Below are positions 49,838 through 57,621 of a DNA stretch of 64,000 nt, piece after piece. How positions within the stretch are numbered: position 1 is the first letter of the stretch; each line of letters begins with the position of its first letter. The DNA lies in the NCBI GenBank assembly GCA_036960305.1, contig JBALWA010000020.1, positions 1 through 64,000 on the forward strand. Direction: 5' to 3'. A program made the translations under genes and the position numbers. The notes under the pieces were generated by a model. It was not told the origin of the DNA. It saw only the letters and a list, made by a program, of their open reading frames with translations, and did no database searches. The stretch comes from JBALVT01 sp036960305. GTDB taxonomy: Bacteria > Pseudomonadota > Gammaproteobacteria > Pseudomonadales > Halieaceae.

Positions 49838-49855
49838 CTCGGCAGTTTTGCCGAG
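49838..49855. repeat. Hairpin CTCGGCA-GTTT-TGCCGAG
   Basis: Perfect 7-bp arms with a four-base loop lie 60 bases after the WS/DGAT stop. Directly after it the sequence GGCCGAGCTCGGTC contains a second palindrome (CCGAGCTCGG). There is no T-run. It may act in transcription end or RNA stability. Confidence 0.5.
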
Positions 49856-49969
49856 GCCGAGCTCGGTCTAAGCGATTGAATATTAAACTGAATTACGAAT
49901 TTTCTACTCATCTGCTGAAAATAGATTATGCTATGACGTTACGGCTGACGATGCCGAAGGGAATTACTA

Positions 49970-50128
49970 ATGGCCAAACCAAACTATTCATTTGAAAAAC
50001 GCCAGCGAGAGCTGGCCAAAAAGAAGAAAAAAGAAGAGAAACGCCAACTAAAACTCAAGGCGAAAGAGGGAGAGACACAAGATCAAGAATCGACCGCCGA
50101 GGGTGATGAACCCACGTCGGTTAGTTAG
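49970..50128 (+). CDS. Small highly charged conserved protein
   Basis: Fifty-two residues from ATG 49970 (AAGGG upstream) are encoded. The first half is a lysine/arginine-rich helix (FEKRQRELAKKKKKEEKRQ), the second is acidic and Ser/Thr-rich. Small proteins starting with MAKPNYSFEKRQRELAKK are common in Gammaproteobacteria, so it is real despite its size. The role is unknown; nucleic-acid or ribosome binding is possible. It ends two bases before the stop of the convergent TetR gene. Confidence 0.8.
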   Translation: MAKPNYSFEKRQRELAKKKKKEEKRQLKLKAKEGETQDQESTAEGDEPTSVS

Positions 50129-50130
50129 CC

Positions 50131-50703
50131 TTAAACCTTTGCAGGCGTTGCGGCCCCCAGCAGCAGTTCAGTCATCTGCGTCTGCAATTTGAGCTGCTCT
50201 GCAATGTTTTGCTCGTCCAAAGGGTCTAGTTGAAAAATCTTTTGGTGCAAAGGCGCCAGCGTAATGTAGCCCAGTAGCATGCTGTGAAAGGCCATTATGA
50301 CTGGAGCCACCGCGGAAGTTTGCTGCAATATTTCGGCAAAAAAGGGCCGGTACCAATCGTCAACCAGCTTCTCCAGATGTTCTCCTGAGCTCAGCGTGGC
50401 CTGTTGAATAATGCGGGAGATATTGGGGTGGTCGATATGGTGCTTGACCAGTTTTTCCAGCATTTCAAACGACTGGCCGTCAGCTAGAGTGGCGGCAAGT
50501 TCCATGTGCTTCTTCATCGGTGTGAACAGACGGTCAACCACTGCTGTGTAGACTTCAGCTTTACTGCTGTAGTGTTTGTAAATCGCCGGCCCACGAATCC
50601 CCACGATATCCGCAATATCAACGATGGAGGTTGCCTCATAACCTTTATTAGCGAATAGGTCCTCGGCTGCGTCCAGAATGCGAATTTTGGAGGGACTGAT
50701 CAT
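50131..50703 (-). CDS. TetR-family regulator
   Basis: This encodes 190 residues from ATG 50703; the frame is open to 50733 by a TTG. The DNA-binding domain (KIRILDAAEDLFANKGYEATSIVDIADIVGIRGPAIYKHYSSKAEV) has the TetR helix-turn-helix near residues 25-45. The rest is an all-helical ligand domain. It is divergent from the PEP-synthase-like gene, and the gap holds overlapping palindromes at 50773-50798. It probably represses the 50880-54783 unit. Confidence 0.88.
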   Translation of the reverse strand: MISPSKIRILDAAEDLFANKGYEATSIVDIADIVGIRGPAIYKHYSSKAEVYTAVVDRLFTPMKKHMELAATLADGQSFEMLEKLVKHHIDHPNISRIIQQATLSSGEHLEKLVDDWYRPFFAEILQQTSAVAPVIMAFHSMLLGYITLAPLHQKIFQLDPLDEQNIAEQLKLQTQMTELLLGAATPAKV

Positions 50704-50772
50704 GCTGGTGTCTTGTTTTTGTTGAAGCGGCAACTCTATACCTTTGCTGGTTGACCTTGGGCCAATAACCCA

Positions 50773-50798
50773 TTAGGTTACAGGTTACTAACCTATAA
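50773..50798. promoter_or_regulatory. TetR operator candidate
   Basis: AGGTTA-C-TAACCT (50782-50794) is a perfect dyad. It overlaps a wider one with TAGGTTA (50774-50780) and TAACCTA (50789-50795), and GGTTAC is repeated in tandem. The site lies between the TetR and the PEP-synthase-like gene. Confidence 0.6.
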
Positions 50799-50879
50799 CT
50801 CCAGCCATTGTCAGTAAGCTCTCCGAGACGATCAACCCGATATCAAATGGCCTGGGGCTAAACGAAAAGGAGCGCCAGT

Positions 50880-53258
50880 TTGACTGGGGATATTTTCAGC
50901 CTGGAGCAGATCAGTGACAACACTCTGGGTGGGAAGGCATATGGCCTGTCGCGTCTTCTTGCTATGGGGTTGGCTGTGCCGCCTGCCTTTGTTATACGCA
51001 GTGCGCAGGAGGGGCGTTATCCCGAGGATCTCGATCAGCGCCATAGCGCTCTGGAATGCGAGAAGGTAGCGGTGCGTTCCTCGGCACAGGGCGAGGATGG
51101 TGCCGAGGCTTCGTTTGCCGGGCAGTATGATTCGGTGCTCAACGTAGCCGGTGCCAGCGCGCTGCGACTGGCGATTGATCACTGTGTGGCCTCGACTGTC
51201 ACCGACCGCGCCAAACGCTATCAGGAAGATAAGCTCAACGCCGGAATGACCACCATGAATGTGGTGGTACAGCGCATGGTAGATGCTCGAGTGGCAGGCG
51301 TTGTATTCACGGCTGACCCGGTGAGCGCAAGGCGTGATTTATTGATTATCGATGCAGTAGCCGGTTTGGGTGAGGCTCTGGTGAGTGGTGAGGCGACGCC
51401 GGACCATTATGCTGTCAATGGCGTGGGGAATATCGTACGTCGGCAACTGGTGGGCGATATCGCGCTTCTAAACGACGCACAGATAAGCGAGATTGCACAA
51501 CAGGCCAGGGCTGCCACCGCCCATGAAGGGCAGCCACTGGATTTAGAGTGGGCCATAGACCAGGCAGGTGAGCTTTTTTGGTTGCAGGCGAGGCCTATTA
51601 CTACACTGCCTGCCGACCTGAATGAATTTGATTCTACACTCCCGCGACCCGACGATGTACTGACCATCAGCAACGTCAGCGAAATGATGCCCGGTGCGGT
51701 GTGCCCGCTGACTATGTCATTTACCGGTTGGGGCATCGACTATGGTTTGCAGCATATGCAGAAGACTGTCGGCGCGCGCGAGCTTATCGACAATGATTGG
51801 CAGTTAACTGCCTCTGCCTACGGCCATTTGTTCCTTAATATGACCGGCAGTATGGTGATGTCAGCTGGCGTATTGGGCTCCAGCGCTGACCAGGCCGCGC
51901 AAACCCTGTGCGGACGGGTTGTGCCCGAACTGAAAGAATTGCCTCCGCTGCCCTTGTGGCGCAGGGTGGTGAATACAGGCAAGTTGCTGCGTTACTGCCT
52001 GACAGCGCCCGGCGTGGTGCAGCGCTTCGGTCACGACCTGGATCAGTTCGCGATAGATGAGAAGCCGGCAAGTGCCGCCATGTGGGAAGAGATTTCTGCG
52101 AAATCCTGGTTTTTTGATCACTGTATGGCTGTGCACATCCAGTCTTCCGCACTATCCGGCTTTCTCTGCGCCATTTTAGAAAATATGGTGTCAGGTAAAT
52201 CCAATGAAAGTACGGTGGAGGAGCAGGCCGAGGCGGTTCGCTTGTTGGCGGGTGCCAGTGAAGTGGAAAGCGCTTTGATGCTGGAGCAACTGGATGAGTT
52301 ACTGGACCGGGTAGCGCAGCACCCGGATGCAGAGCGCGGGTTTCAGCGTGCCACCGTCGATGAAGCCGCGCTCTGGTTGCGTGCAGCGCCGAATCTGGCT
52401 GAGGCATTCGACAGCTTTCTTAGCCATCATGGTCACCGCGGCTATCGTGAGCTCTGTATGCGCGACCCATCCTGGCGTGACGACTTGACCCCATTGATCC
52501 AGAGCATGCAAGCTGCGGTACATGCTCGACTGCTGACGGGAGGCCGAAGGGAGTTGCATAGTGAGGACATAGAGTGGTCCTCATTGAGTCGTGGCATTCG
52601 TTGGGTTCTGCCCAAGGCGCACAATGCTATCCGTCGTCGTGAGCACACCAAGTCTCAACTGGTGCAATTGGCGTACCGTTTCAAACAGGCGTTCCGTAAT
52701 TTGGGCGAGCGGATGGCTTCTGAGGGCATATTACCCGATGCAGATCTGGTGTTTTTCTTCAGCACCAGCGAGTTGTCCGAATTTATCGCCCAGCCTAGCG
52801 CGTCTGCGGTGGAGCACGCCCTGGCCAGACGCGACGCATTGGACTATCAGCAGCAATTTGAATTTCCAGAAATTTCCGTGGGTATGCCGCAGCCACTGGA
52901 GCCGCAGGTAGTCGACGTTTTGGATGGCGTGCTGCAGGGTCGACCTGCGTCGCGCGGTGTGGTTGAAGGTGTGGCCAGGGTTGCTCACACGCTTCAGGAA
53001 GCGGCTGCGCTGGAGCCAGGAGAAATTCTTGTCACTCCGATTACCGATATTGGTTGGACACCCTATTTCAGTCTGATCGGGGGTCTGGTAACGGACCTGG
53101 GAAGTTCGGTTTCCCACGGGGCGGTCATCGCAAGAGAGTATGGATTACCCTGCGTGGTCAATACCCGGCAGGCGACGCGTTTTCTTGAAACCGGTAGCCG
53201 GGTGCGCCTCGATGGTGACACTGGCACTGTGACTCTTCTCGCTGAGTTTGGGAGTTAG
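50880..53258 (+). CDS. PEP-synthase/rifampicin-phosphotransferase-like enzyme
   Basis: This encodes 792 residues from TTG 50880, which has AAAGGAG eight bases upstream; no better start exists. The N-terminal ATP-grasp domain (LGGKAYGLSRLLAMGLAVPPAFVI, VAVRSSAQGEDGAEASFAGQYDS, GVVFTADPVSARRD, DLEWAIDQAGELFWLQARPIT) is about 1-245. The C-terminal swivelling domain carries the phospho-histidine His746 in GSSVSHGAVIAREYGLPCV. The 400-residue middle is helical, as in rifampicin phosphotransferase (RPH), not the PEP-binding barrel of PEP synthase. It thus likely moves the beta-phosphate of ATP to an acceptor via His. Rifampicin or another hydroxylated hydrophobic compound is possible. Confidence 0.85.
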   Translation: MTGDIFSLEQISDNTLGGKAYGLSRLLAMGLAVPPAFVIRSAQEGRYPEDLDQRHSALECEKVAVRSSAQGEDGAEASFAGQYDSVLNVAGASALRLAIDHCVASTVTDRAKRYQEDKLNAGMTTMNVVVQRMVDARVAGVVFTADPVSARRDLLIIDAVAGLGEALVSGEATPDHYAVNGVGNIVRRQLVGDIALLNDAQISEIAQQARAATAHEGQPLDLEWAIDQAGELFWLQARPITTLPADLNEFDSTLPRPDDVLTISNVSEMMPGAVCPLTMSFTGWGIDYGLQHMQKTVGARELIDNDWQLTASAYGHLFLNMTGSMVMSAGVLGSSADQAAQTLCGRVVPELKELPPLPLWRRVVNTGKLLRYCLTAPGVVQRFGHDLDQFAIDEKPASAAMWEEISAKSWFFDHCMAVHIQSSALSGFLCAILENMVSGKSNESTVEEQAEAVRLLAGASEVESALMLEQLDELLDRVAQHPDAERGFQRATVDEAALWLRAAPNLAEAFDSFLSHHGHRGYRELCMRDPSWRDDLTPLIQSMQAAVHARLLTGGRRELHSEDIEWSSLSRGIRWVLPKAHNAIRRREHTKSQLVQLAYRFKQAFRNLGERMASEGILPDADLVFFFSTSELSEFIAQPSASAVEHALARRDALDYQQQFEFPEISVGMPQPLEPQVVDVLDGVLQGRPASRGVVEGVARVAHTLQEAAALEPGEILVTPITDIGWTPYFSLIGGLVTDLGSSVSHGAVIAREYGLPCVVNTRQATRFLETGSRVRLDGDTGTVTLLAEFGS

Positions 53259-53264
53259 TGTTTT

Positions 53265-54014
53265 ATGTCGTCAATCAGTCCCCACGCGGATCGTCGATTT
53301 AACATCGAAGGAAATGAACTGGGTTATCCGACCTTATTTCATGATGGCAGTGCATCGGTGGGGATGTTCGTTGTTGCCAGCAATGTGGCCAATGAGCTTA
53401 TAGCTGACAGCGGATTCACCGTGGCCGAGATAGCACCGGGCAAAGCGGTGATGAGCTTTGCGGGCGTCCACTATACGGACACAGAATGTGGTAGCTATGA
53501 GGAAATTGGCTGTGCGTTTTTTGTGAACAAGGTTTCGGGTAGGCCATCTATTCCTTATCTGGGCAGCTGGATGAATATTCTACGGGGTAAGCAGCCGTCT
53601 TTTACCTGGTATTTGCCAGTGACTCAAAGGTCTGCGCTTGAATGCGGTATTCAGATGTGGGGTTACCCCAAGACGGTAGAGGACATACGTCACAGCAAGA
53701 CCGAGGGGCGCACGGTGACGACATTGCACAGAGACGGTGAGGAAGTGTTGCGCTACAGCGTGAGCAATCTTGGATCGCGGACTTTGAAGTCAATTGATGC
53801 GCCTGTGTATTCGATTTTTGAGGGCAAGCCACACTTAGGCTATTTGACACAGCAGTTTTCTGAAGCTGGTTATGGCCGTGATGGGGAATTGCTGTTGTCC
53901 GACCATGCCTTGGTTGAACCATTGCGGCGCCTGGGATTACCCAAAAAACCCCTGTTGTCAGGACATATGGGTAGGCTGCACTTTAGCATGAGTGCGCCGG
54001 AACCACTGAATTAG
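53265..54014 (+). CDS. Acetoacetate-decarboxylase-family protein
   Basis: This encodes 249 residues. The family active-site region is GIQMWGYPKTVEDI, where Lys136 of GYPK corresponds to the Schiff-base lysine region of acetoacetate decarboxylase. Further matches are VGMFVVASNVANELI and an end with GHMGRLHFSMSAPEPL. Relatives with this fold include decarboxylases, aldolase-dehydratases and binding proteins, so the reaction is open. It follows the phosphotransferase-like gene by six bases and precedes an SDR by ten, so it belongs to one operon. Confidence 0.82.
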   Translation: MSSISPHADRRFNIEGNELGYPTLFHDGSASVGMFVVASNVANELIADSGFTVAEIAPGKAVMSFAGVHYTDTECGSYEEIGCAFFVNKVSGRPSIPYLGSWMNILRGKQPSFTWYLPVTQRSALECGIQMWGYPKTVEDIRHSKTEGRTVTTLHRDGEEVLRYSVSNLGSRTLKSIDAPVYSIFEGKPHLGYLTQQFSEAGYGRDGELLLSDHALVEPLRRLGLPKKPLLSGHMGRLHFSMSAPEPLN

Positions 54015-54024
54015 AGTGATATCT

Positions 54025-54783
54025 ATGAAAACAGTATTAGTGACGGGTGGCGCCAGCGGTATTGGCCGCGCCTTCGTTGAACAACTAGCGGCTAGCGGTT
54101 GGCGTGTTTGTGTGGCAGATGTCAATGAGGCAGCCCTCGCTGAACTTGCCGGCGATGATGTCTGCACGTTCATGATCGATGTGGCTTCTTATGAGCAGGT
54201 AAGTGCAACCGTAAAAGAGATCCTTGAGCGGTTCGGCGCTATCGATCGGGTGATCCACTGTGCTGCCATCATGCCAGCGGGTAAGTTGGCTACCATGCAG
54301 GCAGAGACTATCAATTTTCTCATGACGGTGAACTACGGCGGTACCGTTAATGTGGTTCAGGCCGTACTGCCGGATATGCTGTCAAAAGATACCGGTGAGT
54401 TGATTGTTTTCGGCTCCAGCGGTGGTTCGGTTCTGGTGCCTGACTGCGGAGCTTATTGTGCATCAAAGGCGGCCACTAACGCTTATATGGAAATTCTCAT
54501 GGAAGAGAACCGCAGCAGCAATGTGCAGTTCATGCTGGTTTGTCCGCCCTTGGTGAATACGCCGTTACTGGAGCAGGCGATGTCTTCGGCGCAGTCCAGG
54601 ATCCTGAGTCACTCCATTGAAAACCAGCGATACATGGCGCCAGACGATATTGTCGCAGCGGTAGAGAAAGGGCTGAAGAAAAACGTAAAGATACTGTGGC
54701 CCAGTATAGAAGCGAAGATCTTACAATGGCTAAGACGCTTTTCGCCCCGCTTGCTGTGGAGATTGGTTCACGCGGCGAATTAG
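54025..54783 (+). CDS. Short-chain dehydrogenase
   Basis: This encodes 252 residues from ATG 54025 (a GTG lies at 54016). TGGASGIGRA, the HCAA region (in place of NNAG) and the catalytic YCASK are visible. Two serines precede it in VFGSSGGSVLVPDCG. The C-terminal tail (KNVKILWPSIEAKILQWLRRFSPRLLWRLVHAAN) is basic and amphipathic, as in the SDRs near 33-34 kb. It is the third gene of the operon with the phosphotransferase-like and decarboxylase-like proteins. Confidence 0.9.
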   Translation: MKTVLVTGGASGIGRAFVEQLAASGWRVCVADVNEAALAELAGDDVCTFMIDVASYEQVSATVKEILERFGAIDRVIHCAAIMPAGKLATMQAETINFLMTVNYGGTVNVVQAVLPDMLSKDTGELIVFGSSGGSVLVPDCGAYCASKAATNAYMEILMEENRSSNVQFMLVCPPLVNTPLLEQAMSSAQSRILSHSIENQRYMAPDDIVAAVEKGLKKNVKILWPSIEAKILQWLRRFSPRLLWRLVHAAN

Positions 54784-54925
54784 CCAGGGCATGTCTGGGT
54801 AAGAGCTTCTCCTTTCGCAAGGCGACACCCTGGCTAGATAGGTCATTGTTGTTATTGGAACGAGTCGTGCTAGGATCCTTTAGTGAGATCTGAGCATAAA
54901 AATAAAATATTCAGGAGTGTTTACG

Positions 54926-57532
54926 ATGCCTTATTTAGATCGCGGATTCCGAATCCTTGCTACCTCTTGCGTGCCCGTACTGGGGCTCACCTTTTTAACG
55001 TTACCTGCGCCGACGCTGGCCCAAGCCGCCTTATTGGAGGAGGTGATCGTAACCGCGCGTAAACGGGAAGAGGCCATCCAGGATGTGCCTGTGTCCATTA
55101 CGGCATTTACCGGCAATCAGCTACGCGACGCGGGCATCTCAAATCTCAAAGATCTGGGTTACCAGACCCCGGGCCTGCAGATTGACCAGTCCAGCGGCGC
55201 GCAGATCTGGATTCGTGGTATTGGCCAACGCGACGATGGGTCCCGAGTGGATTCCCCGGTGGGCGTATACATTGATGGGCTATATATCCCGCGCAAGGAC
55301 AGCCATCTACTGGATCTAATCGACATTCAGAGTGTCCAGGTGTTGCGCGGTCCACAGGGCACCCTGTTCGGCAAGAATACAACGGCAGGGGCGCTGTTGG
55401 TGACGACCAATAAACCGGAGAATGAGCTGAACGGTTTCCTGGATGTACGGCTGGGTAACTATGATCGGCAGGATATTCGGGGCAGTATCAACGTACCGTT
55501 AATCGCTGACACGCTGCTTTCCAAGGTCACAGTGGGTTCTGTCAAGCGGGACGGCTATCAGCGCAATATCACAACCGGGCAGGAGCCCGCCTCGGAAAAC
55601 CGCAAGTCCGCGGCGTTGCAACTGACCTGGCTGGCCAGTGACGCCTTTACGGTGGATGGTCTGGCCTATTACGGCGAGACGGATGAGATTCAGCCTTCGA
55701 CCAACTGCCGCTTCCTGGTGGGCACCAGCTTCAACGGCGAGGACTCCCTGTTCGGGAACCGAATCTTCCCTGGCGACCTCCAGCAGGTCGACGCCTACAA
55801 CGACGACAACACGCCGGTAGCTCCCGGATTTCGTGCCCAGAGCAAGGTATTCGAGGACGCCTGCCAGCAGTCCAGGGCGCTTAACAAGGACTACAAGGTC
55901 GACTCCGAATTTCGCATCAACTACAAACTGGAAAACCTGCTGCTAGGGCTCACCATGGAGTGGGAGATTAATGACAGCCTGAGTCTCAAGAGCATTACGG
56001 GCTACGGTGACCAAAAGAAGTCCGGCAATTTTGGCAACCCGGACAACGACGTGACGCATTTACCCATATCCAGTCGCTACCGGGCCAATGGCAGCCCCAG
56101 TGATCGCGAACACGTTTCCCAGGAGCTACAATTTATTGGTTCCGCTTTCGATGAACGTCTGGATTACACCTTCGGCGTATTCGCGATGAAGGAGGAGATC
56201 GCTGATGGCAGCGATACATCCTCTGGTTCCCCCTCGGGTTCAATTCTTACACCCCTGGGCCTCATGTTGATCAACAACCCCACCGCGGAACGGCAGACCT
56301 ACGAGCTGGAAAATACGACTTATGCAGCGTTTTTTCAGGGCAGTTACGATATTACCGAGAACCTTGAGTTGACCGCCGGTGTGCGCTGGACCAGTGAGAA
56401 GCGCGAGCAATCGGTCTATCTTGAGCTGCTTGATGAAACGGCATTCCGCGAGATCGCATTCGGCGCAATTGAAGGTGTGCCGGGCATGATCCCGGTAGAG
56501 GCTTCCGGCTTTGGGGTTATCACCAACCTCGATGCCCTAATGGCCGCAGATATATTCACCACCATCAGTGATGCCTTTCCCAAGGACAACCAGGGGCAGA
56601 ATATTTATCCACTGATTCCGGCGTCTGTGCTGGTGCCCGATATCGACGAGGATGTCGAGGAAACCTGGGAGGAGGTCACGCCCATGGTGAGCCTGGCCTA
56701 TCACTTTCCGGAATCAATGCTGGATAACAGCTTCTTCGATGCCGGTATGGTATACGGCAGCTATGGCGAGGGTTTCAAGTCTGGCACCTTCGAGCCGGTA
56801 GGGGTCGACGGTCAGGCTACCGTCGAACCTGAGACGGTCGCAAACTATGAGGTGGGCTTCAAACTGGACTTCCTGGAGTCACGCATGCGATTGAACGGTG
56901 CGTTCTTCCAGACCGATTATGACGGCATGCAATTGCGTCAGGTGGTGTTGGACAGCGGTGGTACCCCACGGGTGGTCTTTCGCAATGCGTCCGAGACTCG
57001 AATAACCGGAATGGAGCTGGAGTGGACCTGGAGCCCGATAGACAATCTTCTGTTGATTGCCACTGGCAGTTTCAATGATTATGAATACCTGGACTTTGAG
57101 GAGCAACAACTGAGCTCGGTGCGGCTGTTTTCACAAATACCACTGGAAGTTGTCGATAGATCGAACGAGCCCTTTGCCGAGGTGCCCGAAACCACCTACA
57201 GCTTTGGTATTCAGTATACGCTAGACAGTGCCTGGGGAACTTTCGTGCCCCGCATTGATTACAGCTACGTGGACGGAGTTTTTATGGGGCTGGATGCCGG
57301 GGCAGGGCAGAATGTCGACCAGTCTTCCTTTGATGACTACAGCTTGGTGAATGCGCGTGTGGGCTGGCGAGGCAGCGAAGGGCATTTCGAAGCTGCCCTT
57401 TATGTCACGAATCTTACTGACGAGTTCTATTACTTCGGCGCGGCGGCGGTGGGTGATTCTACCGGCGCGTTCCAGACAACCTCGGGGTTGCCAAGGATGT
57501 ACGGTCTGGAATTCCGCTACAACTTCTTCTAG
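54926..57532 (+). CDS. TonB-dependent outer-membrane receptor 2
   Basis: This encodes 868 residues from ATG 54926 (AGGAG upstream). The signal peptide (LATSCVPVLGLTFLTLPAPTLAQA) precedes TonB box LLEEVIVTARKREE. The plug (VPVSITAFTGNQLRDAGI, IWIRGIGQRDDGSRVDSPVGVYIDG, VLRGPQGTLFGKNTTAGALLV) fills about residues 50-160, then a barrel ending in RMYGLEFRYNFF with the terminal aromatic. It takes up an unknown large substrate. It lies 142 bases after the SDR operon and could share its function. Confidence 0.93.
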   Translation: MPYLDRGFRILATSCVPVLGLTFLTLPAPTLAQAALLEEVIVTARKREEAIQDVPVSITAFTGNQLRDAGISNLKDLGYQTPGLQIDQSSGAQIWIRGIGQRDDGSRVDSPVGVYIDGLYIPRKDSHLLDLIDIQSVQVLRGPQGTLFGKNTTAGALLVTTNKPENELNGFLDVRLGNYDRQDIRGSINVPLIADTLLSKVTVGSVKRDGYQRNITTGQEPASENRKSAALQLTWLASDAFTVDGLAYYGETDEIQPSTNCRFLVGTSFNGEDSLFGNRIFPGDLQQVDAYNDDNTPVAPGFRAQSKVFEDACQQSRALNKDYKVDSEFRINYKLENLLLGLTMEWEINDSLSLKSITGYGDQKKSGNFGNPDNDVTHLPISSRYRANGSPSDREHVSQELQFIGSAFDERLDYTFGVFAMKEEIADGSDTSSGSPSGSILTPLGLMLINNPTAERQTYELENTTYAAFFQGSYDITENLELTAGVRWTSEKREQSVYLELLDETAFREIAFGAIEGVPGMIPVEASGFGVITNLDALMAADIFTTISDAFPKDNQGQNIYPLIPASVLVPDIDEDVEETWEEVTPMVSLAYHFPESMLDNSFFDAGMVYGSYGEGFKSGTFEPVGVDGQATVEPETVANYEVGFKLDFLESRMRLNGAFFQTDYDGMQLRQVVLDSGGTPRVVFRNASETRITGMELEWTWSPIDNLLLIATGSFNDYEYLDFEEQQLSSVRLFSQIPLEVVDRSNEPFAEVPETTYSFGIQYTLDSAWGTFVPRIDYSYVDGVFMGLDAGAGQNVDQSSFDDYSLVNARVGWRGSEGHFEAALYVTNLTDEFYYFGAAAVGDSTGAFQTTSGLPRMYGLEFRYNFF

Positions 57533-57551
57533 CAGCATGAAGTGGATTCAC

Positions 57552-57576
57552 AAAAAAAGGGGCGGAAAACCGCCCC
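57552..57576 (-). terminator. Intrinsic terminator for TonB receptor 3 (minus strand)
   Basis: GGGGCGG-AAAA-CCGCCCC (57559-57576) is a perfect GC-rich stem. On the minus strand it is followed by seven T (57552-57558), a standard intrinsic terminator. It lies 46 bases past the stop of the leftward receptor gene and 27 bases past the rightward one, and may also slow the latter. Confidence 0.85.
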
Positions 57577-57621
57577 TGATTATCTATGTGATGCATTAGC
57601 TTACCGGAAATCCCCGGCGTG

